From Dugong dugon (taxonomy: Eukaryota > Chordata > Mammalia > Sirenia > Dugongidae), in contig CM057469.1 of NCBI GenBank assembly GCA_030035585.1, positions 117,840,650 to 117,904,649 on the forward strand: 64,000 nucleotides of DNA, read 5' to 3'. The notes beneath the pieces are model-generated. The model ran no database searches. It was not told the origin of the DNA and worked only from the letters and a program-made list of their open reading frames with translations. Of this stretch, positions 1-11,336 are shown piece by piece. The position numbers and the translations under genes were made by a program. The number at the start of each line of letters is the position of its first letter. Position 1 is the stretch's first letter.

Positions 1-97
1 ATGAATACTATTATACACCTTCAGGTTCATCCATGTGGTAAGATGTTTCACAAATTTATCATTGTTCTTTATCATTGCATAATATTCCATTTCCCCC
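1..97 (-). mobile_element. L1 3'-region fragment, antisense (possible)
   Basis: The text around 30-95 (ggttcatccatgtggta, then cataatattccat) resembles a segment common in antisense L1 3' regions. It is cut off on the left by the window edge and on the right by the RTE insertion at about 98. Family assigned from memory. Confidence 0.45.
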
Positions 98-881
98 ACG
101 CATCTGTCAGTTCGTTGTACTGTAGGGATGTGAGTGTTGCTGTAATGCTGGAAAGCTATGCCACTGGTATTCAAATAATAGCAGGGTCACCCATGATGAA
201 AAGGTTTCAGGTGAGCTTCCACACTAAGACAGACTAGGAAGAAGGACTTTGCAGTCAGCTTTTAAAAAAATTTAGCCAGTGAAAACCTTATGAATAACAG
301 CAGAACATTGTCTGATATAGTGCCAGAAGATGATGCCCTCAGGTTGGAAGGCACTCAAAATATGACTGAGGAAGAGCTGCCTCCTCAAAGTGGAGTCCAC
401 CTTAAGGACGTGGAAGAAGTCAAGCTTTCGAGACCTTTGTTTGCTGATGTAGGAGGACTCAAAATGAGAAGAAACAGCTGCAAACATCCATTAATAACTG
501 AACATAGAATGTATGAAATATGAATCTAGGAAAATTCAAAATTGTCTAAAATGAATTGGAATGCATAAACATCAATATCCTAGGCATTAGTGAGCTGAAA
601 TGGACTGATATTGGCCATTTTGAATCGGACAGTCATATGGTCTGCTATGCCAAGAATGACAAATTGAAAAAGAATGACGTTGCCATCATTGTAAAAAAGA
701 ACATTTGAAGATCTATCCTGAAGTACAATGCTGTCAGTGATAAGATGATATCCATACACCTACAAGGAAGACCAGTTAAATACAACTACTATTCAAATTT
801 ACACATGAACCACTAAGGCCAAAGATGAAGAAATTGAAGACTTTTACCAACTTCTGCAGTCTGAAATTCATCGAACATGCA

Positions 882-885
<4 letters not shown>
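98..885 (+). mobile_element. RTE-clade LINE, 5' fragment (5' UTR, ORF start, part of endonuclease)
   Basis: Begins near catctgtcagttcgttg. It continues into a leader shared with the inverted segment at 34196-34673, then a coding-like part (ELPPQSGVHLKDVE, then LKMRRNSCKHPLI), then endonuclease-type sequence (ELKWTDIGHFESDSHMV, SILKYNAVSDKM). Stops and frameshifts are present: tga near 705 and a frameshift after 780. The copy ends at a (TG)n tract after EIHRTCNF, where the complete copy at about 34950 continues with more endonuclease. It is dead and 3'-truncated, the opposite of usual LINE 5' truncation, so the missing 3' part was probably lost through the microsatellite. Confidence 0.85.

Positions 886-917
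<32 letters not shown>
886..917. repeat. (TG)16 microsatellite
   Basis: Uninterrupted TG dinucleotides located exactly at the 3' break of the RTE fragment. Confidence 0.97.
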
Positions 918-918
<1 letters not shown>

Positions 919-1853
919 TCTTACAAAATTTTCTTAGGCTCTGTACACTAAGACCAGCAGTCTCCTTTATCTCTTTGTATATTGCAACCAACTAACCTTA
1001 TTTGGATGTGTACATGAAGATGTGATGATGACAGGCAAGTAATTCTGGAAGCTGGCTTAACTGTCTTTTTCTTTGTTCAGAGACTTTTTTGAAGTTGTGT
1101 GGAAGGGTGTGTGGTTAGGGAGGGGGGTTGTGCCTACTTTGTATTGTTTTGGTTTCTCGGGCCGCATAACTTTTCTTTCTTAATTAAATGGTTTGGTTTG
1201 GAAACTCATGTTTTTGAGATAGATGACTAATTCTTCAGAAATTAAGCAGAATTGCCTTAATTGTGGATCCTTAGTCCTATTTCTGGCTTACTACCAGCAA
1301 ACGGTTGCAAAGCTTGTAGTCCCCAAGCTAGGCTACTCAGCAGAATTCCATGAAAAGCTGGAAATGCAGATTCCTGGGCCCCACCATCAGAAAGCTTTTG
1401 ATTCAGGAGTTTGGGCATAAGGTTTGAGAGCTTCTATGTCTAAAATGCTTCAGATGATTAGTCAGGATGGGACCCACTGAACTATCCCTGTGTCTTCAGA
1501 ACTTGCCTGTAATTAAAAAAAAAAAAAGCAGCAGCAGCTTATTAACAAATGAAGATTTCCAGGTCCTACTCCAGAGCTACTGAAACAGAGTCTCTTTGAG
1601 GAAAGGCCCAGCAATATGTGTTTGTAACAACTATCTTCCATGAATGTTTTTGGCCTAAGGATTATTGGGCCCAAGACTCTCCTGCTGACCTGCTCATTTC
1701 TAGCTGCCATTTACCACCATTTAATAAGCTACACTCTGGAGTCATAATTCACATAAAGGTTTATACTAGAAGTCTGTCACCAAAGCCCTGTATCATAAGA
1801 GATGTGTATTTGGGGATTAATTTGTTCTTCTGGCTTTGTGAGTAGATAGTAAA
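918..1853. other. Intronic stretch with possible MER5A-like fragments
   Basis: Around 1355-1410 (cagattcctgggccccacc) and 1548-1630 (tttccaggtcctactcca) the sequence resembles the hAT-derived MER5A element. A poly-A run lies at 1514-1526. I recognise nothing else. Confidence 0.4.
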
Positions 1854-2042
1854 TGTTCCTGAGTGATGGCCCAAACGGTTTGTGCACAACTGCCAGCGGC
1901 ACTTTGGAAGAAAAGCACTGGCGATTTGCTGCAGTAAAGATTACAGCCAAAAAACCCCAATGGAGCAGTTCTATTCTATAACACGTGGGGTCACCATGAG
2001 TCAGAATGGAGTCATTAGCAATTAACTAAAACAACAACAACC
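1854..2042 (+). mobile_element. AfroSINE copy (old, diverged)
   Basis: tRNA-related head, degenerate (gtttgtgcacaactgccag), central aagattacagcc, and the diagnostic tail cgtggggtcaccatgagtca followed by aacaacaacaacc. The tail matches the 3' ends of the RTE LINE copies here. Many substitutions relative to the younger copies. Confidence 0.85.
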
Positions 2043-5000
2043 GGGATGAATAGTTGAGAAACACTCCCAGCCACCACCCAAGGGCTCTGAGAAGGCTCAG
2101 GAGGTCAGGAGTCAGCAATGAAGAATTAAGTCACATCAGAAAAGTTCTCCCAATTTCAGCTATTTACCCTTTTTGACCCACAGACAGAGACTTGTATCCT
2201 AGCTGCTTCTGCTTCACATTGTTACTAGGATCCAGTGAATTGGGAAATATGCACGCACTACTGAAAGGCATAAAATGGTAGGATTATAACCTAGGCAAAG
2301 GTTTTGTTGTATGAATTTTGGTTTGTTTTTTCCCTACAGCTGGTCTGGAGAGAATTCGATGCACTTCTTAAAATTCCGTGCAGACTTAGCAAACTTTCAG
2401 TAAGATCCCAGCATAAGAAGGAAAAAGATCTAAGTGTCTGGCTGGTTGTGATACACGTTCTCAAGTCTCCCTCTTAGTAGACACAGTGTACGCTATAGAG
2501 AGCAAAATATAGTTTTAAGAACCTTGTAATTCTTTACAAATTAACACAGCAGATGGTGTTTATGGGAGCCACATAGTGAGGAATATTTGGGACGATGTGA
2601 GACATGTGTGCCAGGGTTTTGGCCTGCCTTCTCCTTAGTTTAGTTTTTAACTGTCATGTTACAAAAATTCTATTTGCCTCATAAAGTTTTCATTGGTTCC
2701 AAGGGTGAGGAAATGTCCCTAGGGTTGGTTCCGTTATGAGGTAGATTCCGAATATTCATAGATAGGGCCCTGACTCACCTAAGCCTGAGGAGTGCCTGGT
2801 GCTTGCTCCATCATTAGGTGGTGGGAGGCTCCTGGGCATTGGTGTTGGTGATGGGGAACAATGTGGGTTTCCTTTCCAGCTTGGGGATGGATTCCAATAT
2901 TTGAGGGAGAGCTGAAGGCCTGATGAGCTCCACTTCTGAGGGTGAGGCGGGGAGGGAAGGACAACAGAAAAGGGCCTGCAATGAAGTTAGCAGCTCTAGA
3001 TTGGAGCTTACATATTAGTGTATAAGTAGTTTAAATATTTCTTTAGTGTTTTAACTGTCCAAATAATTACAAAGAAAATATTATCCCCTATTAGTTCTCT
3101 CATGGTGATAAGACTTAAAGTGAACAGGACCTGTGTGCCTTTTTGTGGGGAGTTTGAGAGGACAGAGAAGACACCAAGATAAAGATTGAGTGGTGATGGT
3201 GGTAGACGGGACAAGAAGAAGCAGTGGTCGCCAGAGGCTTTGGTGAAGAAGAGGAGAAACATGAGTTGATTTGGCCAGGAATGAAGCCCTGGCCCCAGCA
3301 TGTGCAATGAGATCTATACAGGGTGTCCTGGGCTGACAGGAAGTGCCTTGTACCACAGAACCATGTATTTCCTGTGCCTAGCATCACTTATGAACCTTCT
3401 TCACTTTACTTTGCTGTGGGACTGGCAAAACAGAAGGGTCACCACATTCTCTACTTAATGTCCTGCCTTTAGGCACTGCCCATTTCTTAGAAGCTCTATT
3501 TCATCAAACTCTTTGGTACTTAAGTCGTCAAGCTCGTCTACTCCCATTTTCAACCATTTTCAGAGAAGGTTTTGATGAAATTCTTTATTCTTTGTAAGTT
3601 CCTTCTTCCATGGGTATGCAGGTCTTAATTACATGAGTGCATTTCGAAGTCTTTGTCTCTTAGGAAATTTAGTCTTCTTCCTTCGTAGGAGAGGTTTTGA
3701 GCAGGGAAGGAAGGGAATGAGGGCAGAATATGGGCTACATCATTACTCTGCAACTGATGAAGACACAGCTAGCCTTCAATTGCACCAGTGCACAGAAGTA
3801 GCCCTACGCCAAAGATCTATATCATGTAATCATCTCAAACAGCCAGAATACTAATTTATTTTTTTAATGCATATTGATAATATGTTTGGCATCTACTGTG
3901 CGTAAGCCACTGTGCCAGAAGCTTCAGAGTTTCAGGAAAATAGAATTGGCTGACACAGTCCCATTCTTGAGCTCCTGTGCCTCAAACTGGGAAGAAGGGA
4001 CATATACCGTACTCATGACAAATTTCTGAACAATACAGGATTATAATGATACATCTTATATATTTGTTTTTATATTGCATTTCATATATTTGTATTTGTA
4101 TGTTAGCTCTAAAGGGTGACATCTGAAGTTTAATTAACGATATGAAGACTTTGCACAGTACCTAATTGTTGCCGGGTTGGTAATTGTTTATAAAGCACCA
4201 AATAAGTAGCAGCTTGGCTGCACACACTCAGAGAAGGGTGCATCTCTGCAAACTGGGAGGGCAGGGAAGATTTGGTGGAGGAATTACAGTATGAGTTGGC
4301 CCCTGAGCTATTGATAGAGAGGCACAAGGAGGCCAAGACTTGTGGTTTCTATACAGCCTTACTTTCTGTTACTGAAGTCACCCTCGGCCTGAATGTTTTC
4401 TGATTTTGGTGAATGCTCAGCTATGTGGACCCAATTATTGACCTCTTTTTGAGAAATAAAATACCACACTCCAGAGATCTTTTAGGTGTTGATGGCTCTA
4501 ACTGTAGCTCATGGTTTGGGGAATACACACTTAAAAATGAAATGGAACTTTAAATTTCATTGAAATTTAAATCACTTATTTTATATGGGTATATATGTGT
4601 TTGTGTGTGTGTATAAAATCAGTGGGAATTGGCACTTTGCCTTGACTACTTTCATCTCAACTGTAAAAATGAAATGGCATTTTTTAGCAGTTCACTTAGT
4701 TCATGATCTCTCAGAAGCTGAGAAGGAATGTGTGGATGATTAACCCTAGCTTTTAGCAATCACCCAAGGACGGGGAGGCTGATGAAAAATGTCTTCTATG
4801 CAGACTTGTCTGACAGATAATCACTGAGGACTACACCTATATTGATAAAATAAATCAGGGAGCAAGAATTGTAACATTACACAGGTGCCAACCACATCCT
4901 ACAGCTTTGATCAGCAAATTCTGAAGTAGGTAAAATTTATTTTTAGGGTCTCACATTTTCCAAATCATCCATCCCTTTCATGTCTCCTTCCTATCCTCTG

Positions 5001-5169
5001 ATGCCTACTTGGACCTTCCATCCATCCATCTATACACAAATATTTCCTGAGCACTTTTTATGAGTTTCATAGTAAGTCCTCTGGGGAGAAAACCAAGGCA
5101 TTCTCCAACTACAAAAAACATAGGTTCTAATCTACAGCCACATGAAAATTTGTTAAATAACACGTAATG
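2043..5169. other. Intronic stretch, mostly unrecognised
   Basis: No exon, RNA gene or confident repeat over most of the 3.1 kb. Around 3880-3990 the text (tggcatctactgtgcgtaag, then cccattcttgagctcctg) looks like an antisense L2 3' end. A short TG-rich run sits at 4588-4612. Several ORFs of 60-99 codons overlap at 3008-3387 on the minus strand with no recognisable domains. Confidence 0.5.
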
Positions 5170-5532
5170 GTATTTTGTCATTGTTGTTGTTGATAGCTGC
5201 TATCGAGTCAGCTCCTGTTTCATGAGGAACTCATGCACAGTGGAACGAAACACTGCCCAGCCCTGCGCCATCCCATGATCAGTTGCAGATGGGACCATTG
5301 TGGTCCATAGGGTTTTCATGGGCTGATACTTGGAAGTAGATAGCCAGGCCTTCTTTTCTAGTCTTTCTTAGCCTGGAAGCTTCCAGGAACATGTTCGGCA
5401 TCATAACAACACACTAGCCTTCACTGACGGTAGTCAGATGGTAGCTGTGCATGAGGTGCATTGGCCAGGAGTTGACCCCTGGTGTTCCATGTGGAAGGCA
5501 AGCATTCTACTAAGGAACCACCACTGCCCCCT
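5170..5532 (-). mobile_element. Composite SINE: tRNA-Gly-like head, RTE 5' leader, RTE 3' tail
   Basis: Reading the minus strand, 5530-5458 resembles a tRNA-Gly gene: an A-box-like region (gtggttccttagtagaat) and a B-box-like region (gggtcaactcctgg). The middle (5320-5440) matches the RTE 5' leader (agactaagaaagactag type). The end (5170-5260) matches the RTE 3' terminus, with a gttgttgttg run at 5182. A second copy of this structure is at 32604-32945. Confidence 0.8.
5458..5530 (-). repeat. tRNA-Gly-like SINE head (not a tRNA gene)
   Basis: About 73 nt with tRNA-Gly-like internal promoter boxes, but several mismatches in the stems and directly continuous with SINE body. Interpreted as the RNA polymerase III promoter of the composite SINE. 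Confidence 0.65.
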
Positions 5533-5670
5533 GGAATATTGTTAACAGCTGCATTATTTGGCACAGAGTGTAGCTGAATAATGTTGTCAGAGAAAGGAAA
5601 TCTTCAAGGAGATCAGTCTAGAAATACTCCTAAGAGGAGAGGACTCTTGAGCTGTGCCTTGAGGAATGGG

Positions 5671-5882
5671 TTAAAAACCAAAACCAGTTGCTGTGGAGTG
5701 AATTCCAACTCATGGCAGCCCCATGTTTGTGAGAGTTGAATTGTGCTCCATAGGGTTTTCAATGGCTGATTTTTTTGTAAGTAGATCACCAGGCCTTCCT
5801 TCCTAGTCACCTATGAGTGAATCTGAACCTCCAACATTTTGGTAAGTAGCCAAGCACATTAACAATTTGCACTACCCAGGGA
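5671..5882 (-). mobile_element. AfroSINE copy, antisense
   Basis: Starts with the A-rich reversed 3' end (aaaaaccaaaaccag). The reversed tail motif, the clamp ctccatagggttttcaatgg and the reversed tRNA-like head ending ctacccagg follow. Belongs to the subfamily with a gatttttttgtaagtagatc insert. Confidence 0.9.
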
Positions 5883-6443
5883 TGATCTTGGTTAAGTTGA
5901 ACGGTTGAAGGGAGAATAGCCCCTTCCAGGTAGCGACCAACATGAGCCTAAAAGACAAGAAGTTTGTGAGTCAATGAGAAGGAACAAATTGATTAGAGAT
6001 TATGAAGCCTTAAAATACAGGCCAAATAATTTAGTAGAATGTAAAGATCCAGTAAGAACTAAATAGGAACTGAGGAACATTGAGCCGAGGAAATGAAAGC
6101 TTGGCCTCAACATGCTGTACTGAGGATGATGAGGGAAAGAAATCAACAATGGATACTGTAGTGTTAGAGATCTACACTGGGGGTGGGTGGGTGTATTAGG
6201 CAGAGGGATTTGAGGGAAAGCTTGAATCCTAGAGTCTTTTTGTTGGGCAGATTCTCAAGGCTAGCATCTAACTAGATTTAGGGGAGAAATGTGATACCAG
6301 CATTTAGAACTTGGGCAATGATTGGTGCTGGGGAAGAGCTCACGAATGAATCTGGATTCCCTACCAAGGCCTAAGCACTCCAGGAAATGCTCTAATCCTT
6401 CCTTCCCCACCACCCTACATTGAAATTATTGTGGCCTGGTATT
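5883..6443. other. Intronic stretch, nothing recognised
   Basis: No repeat or coding signal recognised apart from a short gggtgggtgggtg run at 6180-6193. Confidence 0.5.
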
Positions 6444-6650
6444 GGAACCCTGGTAGCACAAATGATTAAGTGTTCGACTGCTGACCTAAAGGTTGGGAGT
6501 TCCAACTCACCCAGCAGCTCCATTGGAGAAAGACCTGGAGATCTGCTTCCATAAAGATTACAATGCAGACAACCCTATGGGGCAGTTCTACTGTGTCTCA
6601 TGGGGTTTCTAGGAGTTGGAATCAACTCAATGTCACTGAACAATAATAAA
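6444..6650 (+). mobile_element. AfroSINE copy
   Basis: Head ggaaccctggtagcac with B-box-like gggagttccaactcac, centre cataaagattacaatgc, tail gttggaatcaactcaatg and an aataata end. Confidence 0.9.
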
Positions 6651-6779
6651 TTTAGTTAGGCCTTTTTGTTTGCAAGTGACAGATATCCAAGGTCAACAAA
6701 CAAAGGGGGTTTATTAACTCATGATACTAGGAAATCCATTGATGGATACTTATAACTTTAGGTACAGGTGGATTCCTTC

Positions 6780-7115
6780 ACTGAGTAAATAAAATTTATT
6801 GAATGTTTATTATATGACAAAAGACCCCTGGTGACTCAATGGTTAAGCACTCGGCTGCTAATGTTTGAACCTCCCAGCCACTCCTCTGGAGAAAAGATCC
6901 GGCAATCTGCTCCAGTAAATATTATGGTCTAGGAAACCTTATGGAGCAGTTCTGTCCTGTCCTGTAATATTGCTATGAATCTGAATGACTCGACGGCACA
7001 CAACAATAACAATACCATTATATGACAGGCATAGCTCCAGGCTCTAAGAATAAAATAATAAGCAAAGGATAGACTGTACTTTCATGGAGCTTTATTTTAC
7101 AAGTTAATATATAAT
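6780..7115 (-). mobile_element. L2 3'-end fragment, antisense, split by an AfroSINE
   Basis: 6790-6819 (tttattgaatgtttattata) and 7017-7115 (gacaggcatagctccaggct, then ttcatggagctttattttac) form one antisense LINE2 3' end once the intervening SINE is removed. Confidence 0.7.
6820..7016 (+). mobile_element. AfroSINE inserted in an L2, with exact target-site duplication
   Basis: Flanked by an exact 11-base direct repeat attatatgaca at 6809-6819 and 7017-7027. Head gacccctggtgactcaatgg, tail gaatgactcgacggcac and an acaataacaa end. The preserved duplication proves that this is a retroposition event into the older L2. Confidence 0.95.
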
Positions 7116-7322
7116 GGAAAAAAACAAACTACTTACCATCTTGTAGATTCCAACTCATGGCCACCCCTTGTATGTCAGAGTAGAACTGTGCTCCATAGGG
7201 TTTTCAATAGCTGATTTTTCAGAAGTGCATTTCCAGACCTTTTTTCCAAGGTTCCTCTGGGTAGACTCGAACTTCTAACATTTCAGTTAGCAGCCAAGCA
7301 CTTAACTGTTTGTGATACTCAG
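7116..7322 (-). mobile_element. AfroSINE copy, antisense
   Basis: Reversed tail (gtagattccaactcatggcc), clamp ctccatagggttttcaatag and reversed head (agttagcagccaagcactta). Lies directly beside the RTE 3' fragment. Confidence 0.9.
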
Positions 7323-7342
7323 TACTGAAGACTGAACATACC

Positions 7343-7697
7343 ACTGAATATTGAATATACTGTGCATGGCCAGAAGAAAGAACAGATTTGTCTTGGAAGA
7401 AGTACAGCCAGAATGCTGCTTAGAAGCAAGAATGGTAAGGCTTCGTCTCTCTTACTTTGGGCATGTTATCTGGAGGGACCAATCCCTGGAGGAGGACATC
7501 ATGCTTGGTAAAGTAGAGGAACAGCAGAAAAGAGGAGGAACCTTAACAAAACGGATTGATGCAGTGGCTGCGACAATGAGCGCAAACATAGCAGTGATGG
7601 TGAGGATGACACGGAACTGGGCAGTGTTTCATTCGGTTATACATAGGGTCACTATGAATTGGAGCTGACTTGATAGCACCTAACAACGCAAACAAAA
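7343..7697 (+). mobile_element. RTE LINE, 3' fragment with intact-looking terminus
   Basis: Encodes a 105-codon open frame (7351-7668) ending in the RTE C-terminal region (RKNRFVLEEVQPECCLEARM, LRLSYFGHVIWRDQSLEEDI). It ends with the 3' terminal stretch agggtcactatgaattggag and a caac-type tail, the same end as the element at 37560. It is 5'-truncated to 355 bp, the usual result of incomplete reverse transcription. Not a host gene. Confidence 0.92.
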
Positions 7698-9322
7698 GTA
7701 TAACGGTAAACTGATTTGATTTGACTCCAAAATCCGTTTTCCCTTCCTTTCTATTCCCTTTCCCTAACTCCTCATCCTTTCTTTGCCCTTAACTCCTCTC
7801 ATAATACTTCTCTCCTCTCTCTCCCTTCTTCCTGTCTCCTCTCTATCTCTCAGTTCTTCTTTTTCTTTGTGGGCTCTATTTCCAGAGACTCCCTAAGCAG
7901 CTCAAGGTTTATCTACTACAGGTTTATCCATCCTAGTGTGTGGGAAAAAATAACTCCTTCCTAAAAATTCTACATACGTCCCTACAGCTGATGGTCACTG
8001 GTTTGGTTGGTATCATAACTTTATCCCTTGGCCATAGTACCTTAGTTGAGAGTCAAAAGGAATACTTAGGGGGCTGTTAATGAAACAAGATGGATAAGCT
8101 CCTTGGCAAACAAGACTGATGCACTGTGACCTCCCAGAGCCAGTCCTTTTGTTCGTATCTCTCATTGTATGTGCTGGTGTTTCTGTGCAGATGGGTAGGG
8201 CCTGGTAGTGTCACCAGTAACGCAGTCCTGATATTCTTACATTACATATTGATGATTCTTTCCTTGAAAGTTGATGAAGTCTTGCAGAGAAGTGTCAGAT
8301 ATGCATTTTCAGTCCAACCCTTTGTCATCGGTTTTTTCTCCCTCCACCTCTACCCCCGCCCCCCGCCACACACACCAGGGTCCAAAACCAGGTGGGTTGT
8401 GATTTGGTCACAGTATCACACCTGTGAACATGGATTTGGTTTGTGGCCACTGCCAAACTTTCATCCATTCTAAGGAGATATTGCCAAGCTTCTTTTCCAA
8501 GAGAAATGTCCTTAGCTAGTGAAAAGGAAATATTTAGAAAGGCCCACATTCTTAGCTGTGATTTACACATAATATAAAAGTATTGTGAAATGTTCAATGT
8601 TCTATAAATAATGGTTCTATTTGTAATAAGGATGTGATTTCTATATGTGGGGTTAAAGCATAGGTGGGCAACCCTCCAAATATGATAGGCTGACTGCTGG
8701 ATCAATAGATAATTTTTTCTCCTCCATCTTGTTGTCTAAATCATAGGTTTAAATGGCAGCAATATGTGTTGGAGATAGAGTACATGGCACAGTATTACTT
8801 TCTGCCATTCTGATGATTTTGACTTCCACTTCTTTCAAATGATAACAGTTTGAAGACTGGACATTTAATTAGCTTCCCACACATCCAGTATCTTAGAGTC
8901 ACAGCTATACAATATTTTGAAGATTTCTCATAAATTCAGTCAAGTTTGTAGGTACTGTTGAGGGAAAGGAAGAGAGTGAAAGACATCTGCCTTCTTACAG
9001 CCAAGCCAAGGTAGTAATAGCTTGCCCTGAAATGAGTGTGAAGCCATGGATTCAATGGAAGTGCTGGGATGGTAGACTGATATTCCTAGGGCTTCCACGA
9101 ATAAACTCTTGTATGGAATTGTGCGTTCTAGGTGAGTGAGGGGCTGGGGTGGGGAACAGCCTGCAAAGAAATATTCAGTCACTTTCAGAAATTTAAAAAT
9201 TGATATGCCTTACTTTTTGTTTTGTAAATGAGGGAGTTGGTAACAGCTGTCTGATAGTCAATGAATAATATAAGCACATTGCATACATCTTCAGTATTTC
9301 AGAATAGGTAATGGATACCGGC
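7698..9322. other. Intronic stretch with a pyrimidine-rich tract
   Basis: 7736-7870 is about 80-90% C/T on the + strand. 8338-8378 is a C-rich run. Overlapping 115- and 126-codon ORFs at 8126-8705 have no recognisable domains and look like chance. No repeat recognised elsewhere. Confidence 0.5.
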
Positions 9323-9732
9323 TTAGTTTCTTAGTGCTTCTGTAACAGAAGTATCACTAGTGGGTGTCTTTAAAGAACAGAATTTTATTTTCTCACAGTT
9401 TAGGAGGCTGGAAGTCTGAATCCAGGGCACCAGCTCTAGGGGAAGTCTCTCTGTCAGCTCTGTCAGCTCTCAGCTCCTGTAGCCCTGGAATTCCTCGGTT
9501 CCTTGGCAGTCTTCTCATGGCATCTGTCTTCCCCACTTTGTGCTCACTCCTGTCTCTGTGTCTGTGCTGCTCCTTGTAATTCAGAAGTAATTAGGTTCTG
9601 TACACACCCTACGCTGATATGGCCTAATTAATATAATGAAGAAAACCCTATTCCCAAATGGATTCCATCCACAAGTATAGGGGTTGGGATTCCAACACAT
9701 ATTTTGGGTGGACACAATTCAATCTATAACAG
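9323..9732 (-). mobile_element. MaLR-type (MLT1/ERVL-like) LTR, antisense
   Basis: On the minus strand the start resembles the MLT1-type LTR beginning (tgttatagattgaattgtgt) and the far end, at the left on the + strand, matches ctgtgagaaaataaaattct. The same framework recurs at 55774-56181 and around 62912-63060. No coding sequence. Confidence 0.75.
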
Positions 9733-9806
9733 ATATTAATATAGTGAAACAGAAAGGAAGTAAGAGAAAGAGAGAGAAAGGAAGAAACAAAAGACCGTCC
9801 CCCATA

Positions 9807-9980
9807 GTAAAAACCAAAACCAAAACCAAACCATTGCCAGTGAGCCGATTCCGACTCACAGTGACCCTATAGGACAGAGTAGAACTGCCCCATAGGGTTT
9901 CCAAGGAGCGCCTGGTGGATTCAAACTGCCAGCCTTTTGGTTAGCACCCGAACTCTTAAGTATTACATCACCAGGTCCTT
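9807..9980 (-). mobile_element. AfroSINE copy, antisense (young subfamily)
   Basis: Clean match to the short AfroSINE form: reversed tail ccgattccgactcacagtga, clamp agaactgccccatagggttt, head B-box ggattcaaactgccag, end caccaggtcc. Preceded by (aaaacc)n at 9809-9830. Confidence 0.95.
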
Positions 9981-10625
9981 TATTTCCCAAAGGGCAAAGG
10001 GTGGTATTAGAAGACAGTGTTGAAATAAAATACTGTGCTCTTTATGAAGACTAATTGTAAAAATCACAATTTTGATTAATAGCTGCAATCCTTTGGCTTA
10101 GGACTACACTGGAGATATGAAAATCTTCTTGCAAATTTCTGATACATTGGCAAACTGGGCTTGAGTTTTGAGCCAGAGGACAGGAGAATAAATAAGCTTC
10201 TGTAATAATCCAAATCAGGACATTTCTTCCCTTTTCTGTCATCAGTTCAAGCCATGGATCTACCACGGGTGTGTTTTGTAAAATAGTGCTCCAAGACTAA
10301 CACAAATAAAGTTTAACGGCACCTCCCTAGCACACCAGATGGCCGCCAGAAAAGACGCCTGGAGCAATGTGCGAGAGTACTCCCGCCTGTCTTCTTTTTT
10401 TAATAACAATATTTATTAAATGGTTGTCTCTACTGCAGACTCATTTTCTGCAGGGCAAGATAAGGAAGGCAAGTGTGGGCAGGTCCAAGAAAGGTATGCA
10501 AGGTCTGTGGACAAAAGTGAGGGAGGAAAATACACCTCCAACTGAAATTTGTTTGATAGCTTTTCAAGAGAAATATATAAAACACTATAAAATCACAAAA
10601 TTCTACACTTTTAGAAATGAAAGAT
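9981..10625. other. Intronic stretch, nothing recognised
   Basis: No exon, RNA or repeat recognised. Overlapping ORFs at 10367-10690 and 10430-10678 on opposite strands are without domains. Confidence 0.45.
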
Positions 10626-10740
10626 GGTTTAGATATGGAATTGAAAACAGCACTGGACTTGGGGGTCTTGGGTTCCAATTAGCAAGGTGATCAGAATACA
10701 CTTCATGTCTCTGGACCTGCTGTCCTCATTTTTGAGGGGC
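10626..10740 (+). mobile_element. MIR fragment
   Basis: aacagcactggacttggggg, then ttgggttccaattagcaagg and tctctggacctgctgtcctc, follow the MIR core order (head, B-box region, then ctctg...cctca). Confidence 0.65.
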
Positions 10741-10794
10741 AGGAGGGGATGGAGAGGGAAAGATAACTAAAATTTTTTGTGTTAACCTCCGCTG

Positions 10795-10910
10795 CTTCAG
10801 GTACTGGGCTAAGCATGTTACAGGGCTTATCTCTTTTAATATTCACAGTAATCTCATGAAGCAAGCATTTATTCACATCTTAGAGATGAGGAAGCCTCGA
10901 CTAACTGTCA
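10795..10910 (-). mobile_element. MIR fragment, antisense
   Basis: tactgggctaagcatgttac, then aatattcacagtaatctcat and tagagatgaggaagcctcga, are the antisense MIR core. Confidence 0.8.
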
Positions 10911-11130
10911 AGTTCAGCCTTTTCTGCAATCCCACGAGAGCTTCCCTGTAACAGGAAGCATGGTTACAGGTTCTCAATGGTTTTTCTGGCTGCCATATTC
11001 CATGGTTCAGTAAGTCATCTCTGGTCTCTTCTTTCTACAGTTGATAAGACTAGAGTCTAGAAAGCTGCCCAGTTCAACAGGTAGTTGGAAGAGGGTGGTT
11101 ACAACTGTTTTTCGTTTCCTTCTCTTTAGC

Positions 11131-11336
11131 AAACCAGTTGCAGTGGAGTTGACTCCAACTCATGGTGACCCTATGTGTGTTATAGTAGAACTGGCTCCAT
11201 AGGGTTTTTAATGGCTATTTTTCATAAGTAGATCGCCAAGCCTTTCCTCTAAGATACCTCTCGGTGGACTTGAACCTCCAAACTTTCAGTTAGCAGGCAA
11301 GGGCATTAACAGTTTGTACCATCCAGGGACTCCTCT
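11131..11336 (-). mobile_element. AfroSINE copy, antisense
   Basis: Reversed tail (gttgactccaactcatggtg), clamp ctccatagggtttttaatgg, reversed head ending ccatccagggactcctctg. Same subfamily as the copy at 5671. Confidence 0.9.

Noticed and set aside
5458..5530. Functional tRNA-Gly gene
   Set aside because: Stem mismatches and direct continuity with SINE body; treated as SINE promoter.
8126..8705. Overlapping 115- and 126-codon ORFs on opposite strands
   Set aside because: Overlap on both strands and low-complexity parts (glycine/arginine run from the C-rich tract) suggest chance.
9364..9579. 71-codon ORF with a hydrophobic end
   Set aside because: Lies within an antisense MaLR-type LTR; the equivalent ORF recurs at 55812 in the other copy.
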